A stretch of 64,000 nucleotides of DNA. Origin: Volvox africanus (lineage: Eukaryota; Chlorophyta; Chlorophyceae; Chlamydomonadales; Volvocaceae). Under the pieces are notes generated by a model. That model made no database searches. It saw only the letters and a list, made by a program, of their open reading frames with translations, and was not told where the DNA came from. The DNA lies in NCBI GenBank assembly GCA_030268105.1, contig BSDZ01000021.1, positions 1 through 64,000 of the forward strand, in the 5' to 3' direction. Shown one piece after another: positions 43,969 through 54,980 of the stretch (positions within the stretch are counted from its first letter, which is position 1; the number at the start of each line of letters is the position of its first letter). The translations under genes were made by a program, and so were the position numbers.

Positions 43969-45510
43969 CAGGTTGGCTAATCTCATTGCGTTTTGGTTAA
44001 CACCAAAATACTGCATGGGTTAGTTGATGATTGTGAGCGCATTATTGTTCAATCCAATGTTATATACGCAAGGGTGCAGCAGTAATACTAGTTCTGCTTT
44101 ACCTGCCCCAATGAAAAAGCAATTCGTACGCACGGCGTGCCTGTTATTAGTAGTGTTCGCTCAATTTATTACGCCCTTGGACAGCCACCCTCCATCCGTT
44201 GGATGCCGTGACTGGCTGCAACGTGGGGTGTCCTTTGTATGTCCGTACGCACTCTTAATTTGTTAGGCGCTTCATTCAGTCCGTCATCAACAAGGGAAGT
44301 CGTGGAATCACTAGTTCCATGGCCAGCAGCCCATGCTTGCGTGGGCCTACTTGAAAATATCGATTATATATTTTGATTGGGGCAACGAATATCCCGTCCC
44401 TCGCTCGTTGACGCCGCGGCCGCTCATGCTAGATAGCTGCTGGCCCGTCCGTCCCTCCCTCCGTCCCTTCGTCCGTCCGTCCGTCCGCGCGCCGGCCGAG
44501 ATAGATATAGCAGTAGTGTTTACAACTAACAACGGAATCTCATCATGGTGTCAGTTTGTACCAGTCGTGGCACACAGCAAAATCACGATTTTGTGTGCAT
44601 GCATGCAGATAGATGAAGGCTCGCTGCTGGTTGCGCACACATGAGATAGATAGATAGATCATCATGTATGATGAGAGTACTGCTGCTACTGGCACTTAAT
44701 TGCATCTGTGGTTCGGATCTTCCTATGTGGCTGGATACATGTATAAACAACTATATGTGGCTGGGCGACAGCGATGGAAGTTGCTTGAATACATAATGCA
44801 TGCATTTGTTAATAAGTAAGCACCTGCTGATGATTAATAAGTATGTGCACATCCATTCGTCGTACAGCAGGAAATCTATAACTTTCAGTAGCCATGAATA
44901 AAGTACGCACGTCGCTAGTACCCAAGGAGCGAGATTTTTACTTCATGCGCAAAAAGTAACCACAGCGACCTCCGCGCGGTATGGGTATAGAGGCGGTATA
45001 GACCTGCTGTATGTGGAGCTCGCGCTCAGCGCAGGACTGTAGCCATACCATACGGAGAATAATAAGAATTAAAGTATTCATCGGGCGCTTCGTTCCGACT
45101 GCAAAATGAATATATTTCTTTTAAGATACTAATTTATTATGCTGCATTTATATTAGATTTATATATGGAGTACAATGTGCTAAGGGTGTACCGGAGAGCC
45201 GCAACCTCTACCGGAATTAACGACTTATAAACGATCGACCATGCATGCGATACATTTCGTGAGCACGTACATGCTCCTAGTATGATGGTAAATAAATCAA
45301 CAGAAAATTATGAAAATTTGTATTAACAATGATTTACCTCCGAAGGCACTCAGCTTGCAACACCCCTGAATGCGCTTGTACTGCGCCCGCCCTGGGCATT
45401 CGAAGTACGCCATTTCACAGGGCCCGATTGCTTATAGGAAGGCACGCATTTACATAAATACAGGTAGGAAAAATTATGGCCTCAAGTATTATTTTACTTC
45501 AAGTTTGTGA
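43469..45510. other. 5' flank of pherophorin D, no other gene
   Basis: Simple repeats only: CCTA units at 43566-43588, CCAG units at 43934-43970, CCGT/CCCT units at 44447-44490, and GATA units at 44644-44660. No TATA box was clear enough to call. Confidence 0.45.
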
Positions 45511-48500
45511 ATGTTCCGGATACTGTTGATATTGTCGGCAGCCCTGGCGGTTGCCCGGTAGGTGCCATGAAGACGACTTAAGATGCTCTGTTCATTGTTA
45601 ATTTATGCATATATCAATAAAATTAATCACAATTTATAATTATATCGCTGGTGTACTATACGATGTAGGAAGGTCTAAATGATAAACCTTCGGTTATACG
45701 ATGCATTTCTGCGAGATGTCGTTATGTGGCTTTGAATCCAAATAAATGAAGCTAGAACAATAAAATTTGAAATCTTATTTTGACGAAGCTCCGTTGTGTG
45801 TCATGCAGGGCTGAGGGCGATGAATATGGCTTCTATATGGCCAAAGAGGAAACGGCCGGGAACGACTACGACATCACTTCTGTAGAGCAGACAGGATCCA
45901 TTCCCATATTTCCGTACCACATGTGTGCGTTTAGGGCTGGTTCTGCTGGAGCGTACAGCTTTTTGCCCCAAGTGAAAGACCTCGGCGGCGGGAAGTTTTG
46001 CTTTACAATACAGGTACAGACGGGGTGTTCATCCTCATGCTGCTCAGCTGGACTCCACAAAATTGAGGTAAGGAGTGCGTTGATGCCGGGCGTGGGTGTA
46101 AACATGGGGAGGGCTGGCAGGAAAGGGGGACAAGACCAAACGCCACCATTCCATGTCAACGTCATCTCTGTCTGTGTGATACGCATGTGTGTGTGTGTGT
46201 GTGTGTGTTATGCGAGAGGGGCCGCAGTCTTTCTTACATGTTGCGGCAGGGCATCGCGATGGTGGGCTGCATCCATTCAACCACAACTCGCAATTCAATA
46301 AAGCACCACATACCAAGCTCTCACCAACGAACGCACCAAAGGGCCTCAACTCATGACCACGATAGATGACAACATCCGGTTGCTGCAAAAACCCGTAAGG
46401 CGACATAGACTCGATTGGACTGTATTCTCATTCGCGCATAAATACATGTGCGAGCATAACAATATTAACAGTATTACCATACGACGCCTGTACGGCGCTT
46501 GGATTGCACCAATTCACACCTCACCATCGCGCACAACGGTCTTTACGGTTTCAGTTTCACATGCCACATGCCACTGTCCACATGCAGTTCAATGTGTCCA
46601 GCAGCTGCCTCGTCCAGCCGGCACCGGAAATCAAGGCCACTATCAATAATATCTACACGCGCATAAGTCCCTCCCTGGACCGGCCGCTGAATGGCCGGAA
46701 CGGATCTGCCATTCTGCGGCTCACGCAGCTGGGGCTCACAACCGTGACGGCTGCTGATGCTGAAGTCTGCATCATCCTGAAGGCCAGCCGCGGCCAGGGC
46801 TGCACCACCCTAGAGCAGCTGTGCGTGCCCCAGCCTGGCGAGCCGATCGGTAGCTGTTTCGTGGCTATGTTCGACATCACCCGCACCTGCTGTCCCACTT
46901 CAATGACCTACCCAACAACAGTTTCGGGTCTGAACATCCCCGCAGTTCCGCTGCCCCCCTCGCCGCCGCCACCGTCCCCGATACCGCCGTCTCCACCGCC
47001 GCCAATGCCGCCCCCGCCATCACCCCCACCGCCAGTGCCGCCCCCGCCGTCACCCCCCCCACCATCCCCGCCGCCGCCGTCACCGCCACCGCCAGCCCCA
47101 CCACCATCTCCTCGCCCTCCATCGCCACGGCCCCCGCATCCGCCGTCGCCGCGGCCACTGCCGCCGTCGCCGTCACCGCCGTCGCCGCCGCCCCCATCTC
47201 CCTTACCACCGTCGCCGCCACCGCCCACGCCACCGCCACCCTCGCCGCCGCCACCCACGCCGCCACCACCATCGCCACCTCCGCCATCGCCACCACCGCC
47301 CTCGCCGCCACCGCCTTCGCCGCCACCGCCTTCGCCGCCACCACCTTCACCAAGGCCGCGGCCTCCATCCCCATCGCAGTTGTCACCTCTACCGCCGTCA
47401 CCGCAGCCCCCGTCTCCACCACCGCCCTCGCCACCGCCACCGTCGCCCACTCCGCCACCACCACCATCGCCGCGGCCTCCACCTCCGCCTCCGCCATCAC
47501 CACCACCGCCGTCGCCACCTTCACCGTCACCGTCACCACCATCGCCGTCACCACCGTCGCCGTCACCACCATCACCGCGGCCTCCGTCGCCACCACCACC
47601 GTCGCCGCCCCCACCGTCGCCACCGCCACCTTCGCCGCTGCCACCACCGCCGTCGCCACCTCCACCGTCACCGTCACCACCGTCGCCGTCGCCACCTTCA
47701 CCGCGGCCTCCGTCGCCACCACCACCGTCGCCGCCCCCACCGTCGCCACCGCCACCGTCGCCACCACCACCATCGCCATCACCACCATTGCCACCGCCAC
47801 CTTCGCCGCTACCACCACCGCCGTCGCCACCTCCACCGTCACCGTCACCACCGTCGCCGTCGCCACCATCACCGCGGCCTCCGTCACCACCACCACCGTC
47901 GCCGCCCCCACCGTCGCCACCGCCACCTTCGCCGCTGCCTCCACCGCCGTCGCCACCTCCACCGTCACCGTCACCACCCTCGCCGTCGCCACCTTCACCG
48001 CGGCCTCCGTCGCCACCACCACCGTCGCCGCCCTCACCATCGCCACCGCCACCGTCGCCACCACCACCATCGCCATCACCACCATTGCCACCGCCACCTT
48101 CGCCGCTGCCACCACCGCCGTCGCCACCTCCACCGTCGCCACCTCCACCGTCACCGTCACCACCGTCGCCGTCGCCACCATCACCGCGGCCTCCGTCGCC
48201 ACCACCACCGTCGCCGCCCCCACCGTCGCCACCACCACCATCGCCATCACCACCATTGCCACCGCCACCTTCGCCGCTGCCACCTTCGCCGCGGCCTCCT
48301 TCTCCATCGCCGCCGCTACCTTCTCCGCCACTACCATCACCGCGGCCTCCGTTGCCCCCACCACCGTCGCCGCCCCCACCGTCGCCACCGCCACCGTCAC
48401 CACCACCACCATCGCCATCACCACCATTGCCGCCGCCACCTTCGCCGCTGCCACCTTCGCCGCGGCCTCCTTCTCCATCTCTGCTGCTAACTTCTCCAGC

Positions 48501-50505
48501 ACCACCATTGCCGCCACCACCAGCGCCGCGGCCTCCTTCTCCATTGCCACCATCACCGCTGCCGCTGTCACCACGGCCTCCATCGCCATCACCACCATCG
48601 CCCCCATCACCATCGCCCCCGTCACCACCGCCGCCGTCACCACCGCCGCCTTCGCCTCGACCGCCTTCACCATCGCCCCCCTCACTGGCTCCGTCGCCAC
48701 GTCCACCGTCGCCGCGGCCCCCGTCGCCTCCTCCGCCTTCTCCACCGCCTCCCTCCCCACCGCCCCCTTCGCCACCCCTTCCATTACCACCGCCACCATC
48801 ACCACCGGTCTCTTCCCCGCCATCACCCCGGCCATCACCCCCATCCCCCCCTCGTCCTCCGTCTCCGCGCCCTCGACCCCCCTTCCCGCCCTCTCCAAGG
48901 CCACGGCCGCCGTCACCTCGTCCCCCATCCCCCCTGCCTTCCCCTCCCCCGCCTCCTCCCCCCCCTCCGCCTCCCCCACCCCCGCCCCCTCCATCCCCTC
49001 CTCCCCCTCCTCCTCCTCCTCCTCCCCCTCCCCCGCCGCCTCCACCTCCATCCCCGACTGTTCTCCCAGCCACACTCCCCAGCACCCCTTGCGAGGTTTG
49101 CATCTTTGCCGAGCTACTGCCCCCTGCCATTGACGTCCGTCCGTTCCGATATGACGCCGACACGTGTGCCTACTTCCAGAAGAACATTTCCGCCACTTTG
49201 AACGGTTTCATTGTCTCCAAGAGCATGGCCATGTACACCTACTTCGAGCCTGACCCAGATCGCTGCTCAGAACTCATCGTCAGCACGTGCGCCACTTTCT
49301 CCTCCATGCTGGATGCCCAGCAGCTGTCCAACCTCGCAAAGGCGATGCTGGCTCAATGGACAGCGGCGGCCGCAGGGGGCAGTGTGTGCAGGCCGGAGCT
49401 GGAAGGCTACGAGGTATCGGTCTACACCAGTGACGACTCCTGCTTATTCTTCACCTCATCGGTCGGCTGCCACCTGCCGGCCGCAGTCTTCCCGAACCGC
49501 ACGTACGTACGTACGTACGGCCAACAGCAAAACACGCGCGGGGGCCGGTTAGGTACAGAGCTGCAAACGGGGAATCTGGATTGTGGAAAAAGGGCACTCT
49601 TGACGGTAAAGCGCCAAAGCGTCAGATTGGGAAGTAGGAAGCAGGAGGAAAGAAAAATGAGGGGATTTCGGGGGGGTAGCGGTGTGCAAAGTGGCGAGTG
49701 GCGACATCGCTTCAGCTCCTATCTGCGGCTTCATGACCCTATTTGAGGGTCATGAAGAAGCGTACGGAGTTGTCCACCTGCTGCTGCTTCAATAGTCAAA
49801 TGCGTGAGGGTGGGTTTCTGAAAACTCCCTAAATGAAAGAGCATTGAGGGCCTCCTATAACCCCGGTATATATCTGAGAACACAGTCCGGGACAGTCCTG
49901 CTGCATGGGGGAACGGTAGCAGCAGAAACGGCTTTGCTTTCCGTACGGAAAGGGCACACGTTATAAGGATTGGCGAAAACTTTACGACATGCAAGATAGG
50001 ATCCATATAGGTATGGTGTTGTGACTCTTACGAGTACCACGACCACGAGCTGACCTACCCGAGCGACTGTCAGTTGCTGACTAGAATGATGGCGCCAAAC
50101 GAGGGAGTTCGGAGCAGCCCACCGGGGAGGGAGAGAGGGAGGGAGGCGGGAGGCCGGTGCCCGGTTCCGTCTTATCATCGGTATTTGCCCCATTCAGGCC
50201 CTCTCTTCACATCGTTCTCGCCATGATGCACTCATCGGGGCCCCTCCTGCTGATGATGCTCTGCATCCGCACCGCAGCAGGTGCAACGCAACTCAGGGCA
50301 CTCTGCCCGTGGTCCTGGATCCGCGCTACTACCTCCGCCCGGAACTATTACCCGACCAGCCAACCAGTAGCTTCTGCTTCATGTTTGGGGCCATTCCGCA
50401 GGACCAGATCGTGCCGGTGCGTGCGTGCCCTGTGTGTGTGATGTGTGACTCTCTAGCGCGCACGCACACATACAAACACACACACACACACACATACACA
50501 TACAA

Positions 50506-50540
<35 letters not shown>

Positions 50541-53500
50541 GCCTATAGCTATAGCCTAAATATTACACAATGTTGGGTGGGTGTATTGTGTGTGTGTGTG
50601 TCGGTGATATGGTGCTTGTTTATGCCATATCCACGCAGATGAAAAACCACATGCATTCACATGTGGTGCAGTAATGTCGCACAGTCCGCCACACCTGCAC
50701 TATCAAAGGATAACTACCCAGCACCAGCCACTAGCACCTTGACGGGGGTTGGGGGGAAGTATCGTTTTTAGCCTGACTGTGGGCCCCGGGCCCCCGGCCC
50801 CGGGAGGGGCCTTGTTATTCAAACGGGGGATGCACGCAGACAAACGATGGATCTTTGTGCGGGAGACCTGTTCCATGGAGCGCCCCAATCACCCTTCATC
50901 TCGGGCAGTATGTAGTTGCTGAGGGTATAAACAGCAAGACCGGCGCAGATGGGCCACAAACGCAGGAAATGTTTGATGTATACGTCTGGCAGTTATACAA
51001 CACCTGCGAATATACCAACTGCCATAATGAACCTGGTCGCAGGCCCCCGCCCATTCTCGTGTTCGTGATCCCCCTTTCGTGTAATCAGACCTTCCCACAC
51101 TGTCTCCCTCTTACCTCCCCGCTCCCCTTACCTCCCCTCCCCCTTTACCTCCCCTCCCTTTTTACCTCCCCACCCCCTTTACCTCGCCCCCCCTTTACCT
51201 CCCCGCCCCTTTTCCCTCCCCTCCCCCTTCATTCATTCGACGCGTATCCATCCCACAGAGCACCTGCGGAGTGGCCAATGATAAGCTGACCAAAGTCGAG
51301 TGGTACGCAAGTGAGTACACCTGCCTAGCTAACTTTAGCCTGCATGTGGCAACGCACGAGTGTCTGCATGCCTGCCCCGGCAAAAGATGGAGGAGTATTC
51401 GAAAACAAGGCATGCGGGCTTCATGCGCGGACCCAAAGCATGGCTGCTGCCAGTGGTGTCCAGGGTAGCTAGGTAGAATCAAACAGACAAGCAGACAAAC
51501 ACAGTGTAGTATCCTGGGGGATCTAAGGCTTATATCCAGGATGGTCAGGAAACTGGACATCTTCCGACCGGGCCTAAACAGTTTGGCGGATGTTAACACA
51601 GAGATACAACACACAGACAAACAGACAAACTCCCTCTGTGTTAATATGCGCCAAACTGTTTAGGCCCGATCGGGAGATGTTCAGTTTCCTGATCATCTTA
51701 GATATTAGTCTTAGATTTCCCAGGATACTACAAATAATGTCCCTCAAATAGGGCACGTCCTCGCGTCCTACAGTCCAGGGGCTTGCAACCTCCCTAGTCT
51801 GTAGTCAGATGAATTCGATCCCTCATGACCTGGTGATGGGAACCCAGCCCACCAGCCAGATTGATCGCCCTCATCGTTATGTGGTGGGGAGTTATGTCCT
51901 AGTATTCGCCAAACTGTTTAGGGCCTATCGAAAGATGTATAATCTTCTGATCATCTTGCATATTAGCTTTCGATACCCCAGATACACAAACACAGACAAA
52001 CAGACAAACAGACAAACAGATAAACAGATAAACACACAAACACACAAACACACACACACACACACAAACACACAATCAGACGAACAGACAAAGATGGAAT
52101 GTTTGTGCGCAGGGCAGGCCTATCATTTCTCCTGGAAAAGTCAGCATCCACACAGCGGGTGCATTCCCAATCTTCCTGGGTGGCCTGCTGTTCACTTGCA
52201 TCCGCCCTGCCTGCTAGTTTGCAAGCAGCCACGACAACCAATTGGTTGATGTCAGTGTTGGACGTGGTGTACTACGGCTACTATCCGGGATCATCAGTAA
52301 TCTGGACATCATCCGATCGGGCCTTTACTGTTACCCGGTTATTATTAAAGAGATACAACACGTGGTGGCGGCGGGGAGCAGTGGCACACTTTCAATTGGT
52401 GTTTTGGCGCCAATCGATCGGTCATCAAGAAGATATACCCCTCCCTCACCCCTCACCCCTCCTGCGACATTTGTTCGTCCCCCCCTTTCTTCCCTCCTCC
52501 CCTTCTTCCCTCCCCTTTTTTTCCCTTCCCCGGCAGATCAGACCATGGGCTCTTGGATTAAGTCCATATCGCTGCATCCCCATGCGGGAAGCATGCTTCT
52601 GATCCAACCCTCCTGGGCAGAAACCGGGAACACTCTCAGAGGTAGGACTGGACCCCTCGCCCCCGGCCCTCCCTCACTTTTAGGTGCTTGTTTATAACGG
52701 CATGCACATGTCGACCCAATAACTACCCAACCGCATTGCCAAAGTTTTGGTTATTCGCAGCCTGAAGTTGGCCATATTCGTCCTTCATTCTTTCCTTATT
52801 CTTTTGTGTATATAGCCTTTCCCATTCCCGTTCCTCCTTCCCTTTTTGTCTTTTGCTCCTCCTTTTTGCCTTTTGCCCTCCGTTCCGCCCTCTACGCAGC
52901 GCCATCTATCAACTGGACCGTTGACCAGGCCAATGGCGCCATGATCTGCATCAATGTCATAAAACCCAAGACGCTGGACGACATCTGCCTGGGCGGCCTT
53001 CCCTCACAGTGGTGAGTCGTGAATGCAGAGGAGAGAGGAGCGGCGGGTGGAATGAAGTAACAAGCAAAGGGATGTATGTATGCGTGCGTAATCGGGGACA
53101 TGTATACATATATAGGATGGGGGGCCGCTATGACAATTATATATAATTATATAACGTACTTACCAGTAGTTTCCTGGATGGCTAATATTGCTGCTAGAGA
53201 AGTCAGGGTCTTCAGGCAGGTAGTAATAATGGCCAAGTCCGTTGATGAAGCAGAAGTCCGATGGGTCGTGGATGGGAATGCAAACATACCCCCCCTTAAA
53301 ATACATAGATAAAGGAGAATAGAGTAGACTATGTTATATGTTATTTTAAGTATATTAATCATATTCTATATAGTATAGTAAATATAGTCAAGTTAAATAT
53401 TTAATATACCGGCTTCTAAGGCCGCTACGTCTAATCAGCTATTCCGCACATATAGGTGTATACACACCACCGACCTATTTCCATACCCTGCTACTTTGGA

Positions 53501-53667
53501 TGGCCTGATCGGTTAATCCATCCGCTGCCGTCCCCTTGCGGCCATCCACCACGCCCCTCCATATTCCCCTATGGGGCCGCAGCTACGGAAGCCTTTTCGG
53601 AACCAGCAACACCTGCTGCCCCGTCTACCGCACGGGCCTGACGCGGATGTTTGCTGGAAGCCGATAA
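45511..53667 (+). CDS. Pherophorin D
   Basis: Secreted matrix glycoprotein of 1236 residues from exons 45511-45557, 45809-46067, 46588-49502, 50281-50416, 51259-51310, 52537-52641, 52900-53011 and 53583-53667. The signal peptide is [16 protein letters not shown]; intron 1 splits an Arg codon where paralogues have Trp. The N-terminal domain (about 20-215) is about eight residues longer in exon 2 than in B and has [15 protein letters not shown] and [11 protein letters not shown]. The rod (about 223-925) is Ser-(Pro)2-4 with Arg and Leu inserts. The C-terminal domain starts [12 protein letters not shown] and has [19 protein letters not shown] and TCCPVYRTG before TAA. The donor after exon 3 lies in a GTAC repeat. 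Intron 5 carries several mini-LTRs. Confidence 0.93.
46187..46210. repeat. (GT)n in pherophorin D intron 2
   Basis: A dinucleotide tract of about 12 units in the intron 46068-46587. Confidence 0.8.
46948..49056 (+). repeat. Minisatellite coding Ser-Pro rod of pherophorin D
   Basis: About 703 codons. The basic unit is SPPPP or SPSPP. A higher-order module ([17 protein letters not shown], then [15 protein letters not shown]) recurs about five times between roughly 47630 and 48480. Arg appears about once per module, which gives a charged ladder absent from rods B and C. The last 40 codons switch to long Pro runs. Confidence 0.9.
49501..49519 (+). repeat. (ACGT)n at the donor splice site of pherophorin D exon 3
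   Basis: Four to five ACGT units start at the exon end. The homologous donor is the first GT (49503), giving phase 2 as in the paralogues. Later GT sites every four bases would change the frame. Confidence 0.75.
50460..50537. repeat. (CA)n/CACATA microsatellite in pherophorin D intron 4
   Basis: CACA-rich tandem tract with ATACAAAC interruptions. The minus-strand Val/Cys open frames across it are artefacts. Confidence 0.85.
51505..51611 (+). mobile_element. Solo mini-LTR, family A, in pherophorin D intron 5
   Basis: A 107-bp copy, TGTAGTATCCTGGGG to GATACAACA, with a perfect duplication CACAG (51500-51504 and 51612-51616). Confidence 0.88.
51634..51732 (-). mobile_element. Mini-LTR, family A (inverted, 5' truncated), in pherophorin D intron 5
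   Basis: Reads CTCTGTGTTAATATG to GGATACTACA. It lacks the first about 8 bases, and no duplication is seen. Its reverse complement matches 51505-51611 closely, and the two are 22 bp apart, so the intron transcript can fold into a long hairpin. Confidence 0.8.
51895..51985 (-). repeat. Diverged mini-LTR, family A, in pherophorin D intron 5
   Basis: Contains ATTCGCCAAACTGTTTAGGGCC and CTGATCATCTTGCATATTAG, matching the 51634 copy. Both ends are eroded and run into a CAAA-type microsatellite. Confidence 0.65.
51978..52092. repeat. ACAAACAG/ACAC microsatellite
   Basis: Tandem GACAAACA units grade into ACACAC. It directly follows the diverged mini-LTR in intron 5. Confidence 0.8.
52268..52360 (+). 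mobile_element. Solo mini-LTR, family A, in pherophorin D intron 5
   Basis: A 93-bp copy, TGTACTACGGCTACTATCC to GATACAACA, with a perfect duplication CGTGG (52263-52267 and 52361-52365). It is the most diverged copy that still has its target duplication. Confidence 0.85.
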
Positions 53668-53756
53668 CTGCTGTGTGAGTCGTCACTACTACGACTACTG
53701 CTGCATGGTCATAAGAATAACAAGCTTGAGTGCTCCGCCGCTTGCTGTATGTGACT

Positions 53757-53761
53757 TGTAA
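53757..53761 (+). terminator. Polyadenylation word TGTAA of pherophorin D
   Basis: TGTAA lies 90 nt after the stop codon, a usual place for the volvocine poly(A) signal. Only the word itself supports it. Confidence 0.4.
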
Positions 53762-54429
53762 TGGCGGCCGTGCTGTCGAACCGGTCCCCCCTAGCCATGA
53801 TGCTTATGGGTCGTGCGTCAATACAGTAGTAGTGGTGGACGGCTCGCTTGGGTTGGTTTCGGACAGGCAGATGGTCAGCGCAGGTCATCCGTTCAGATAG
53901 ACGTGGCCATGGAATTGCGAATGACGCGGGAGGACTGCGGGAGGGGCTTGACGGGGCAATGATGACCAGTTGGCGTCGTTTGGCTGCGGCTAGTAAGATG
54001 TACGTACGTATGCAGGGTGCCACATCAACGGAAATGGTCACCCAGCCGCCTGCCTGCTGCAAAAGCAGGATGTAGGTGGTGGTGGTGATTGGGGTTCAAC
54101 GATCTGCGAGTCGTTCATTGGGGGATGGTGGCAGCAGTACGACTTGGCTGTTTGAGCGATGACTATCTGTCCATCTATCTATCCACCTGCTGGAGGATCG
54201 ATGGACGAAAAATATGGATTGACGAAAAGGTAGCACAAAGACTATACGCTTGCATATATGTCGTTCATCATGTAGGTAGGTAGGTGGAACGGAGTTCTTT
54301 ATTTCTCGTCCAAGTACGTTAACAGCGATTGCCTCCCTCCGTCTTGTTCATGAATGACGTACAGAATAGGACAATGGTAACATTCTCTCAATGGCACTAA
54401 AAAATCTTGATGACGGGTTGATGACGGTT

Positions 54430-54530
54430 TTAGTAGTTTAGAGCCGCAAAGGCCTCTCGAGATGCTGACAGGGTGCTTCTGCACCTTGATATTGTTCTGG
54501 TGTGTGGCCCGTACATGTACGACTACTACA
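54430..54530 (-). mobile_element. Mini-LTR, family B (inverted)
   Basis: The + strand reads TTAGAGCCGCAAAGGCCTCTC to ACGACTACTACA, the reverse complement of the 29837 copy. The left edge is altered, and no clear target duplication was found. Confidence 0.7.
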
Positions 54531-54784
54531 ATGGTAGTGGTAATTATGTTCGTTCATGATGTTTGTGGTGGTGGCCGTGGGGGTGGGAGTGGGAGTGCTG
54601 CGTTAAGAGATTGAAGTAAAAACGCCGAGGTTTAAACAGATGGTAGGAGGTTGGTGTAGCAAAATCGTACGTGTAGCACTGATTTGCTGAATACGTTGGA
54701 TGCTTAGATGCGGGAGCGGCGCCATATATGACTTAGCCATGTATAACTTAGGATGACGATAAAACTTGTTGTTGGACGACGCGC

Positions 54785-54975
54785 TCTCACATCACATATC
54801 ACATATCACATATCATATATCACATCACATCACATCACATCACATTACACATCACACAGCACACATCATATCATATCTAATCATATCTAACCATATCATA
54901 TCATATCATATCATATATCATATATTATCATATCATACCATATCACATCATATCATATCATATCACATCACAGGT
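54785..54975. repeat. ATCACAT/ATCAT satellite
   Basis: About 190 bp of tandem CATATCACATCAC and ATCATATCAT words. It is simple-sequence DNA with no coding value. Confidence 0.85.
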
Positions 54976-54980
54976 CTGTG

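Larger units (their letters stand above)
53762..54980. other. Downstream flank of pherophorin D
   Basis: No gene was recognised. The region includes a family B mini-LTR and a CATATCACAT satellite (both listed). Confidence 0.4.

Noticed and set aside
45780..46301. Open frame 45780-46301 as a separate gene
   Set aside because: It is exon 2 of pherophorin D reading into the introns on both sides; the paralogues fix the splice sites at 45809 and 46067.
46504..46587. Upstream extension of the long pherophorin D frame before 46588
   Set aside because: Homology with B and C begins at FNVS directly after a CAG acceptor; the preceding residues are intron.
50309..50548. Thr/His-rich frame across the CA repeat
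   Set aside because: The conserved exon ends at 50416 (VVP/IVP-type end, donor GTGCGT); the rest is microsatellite in the intron.
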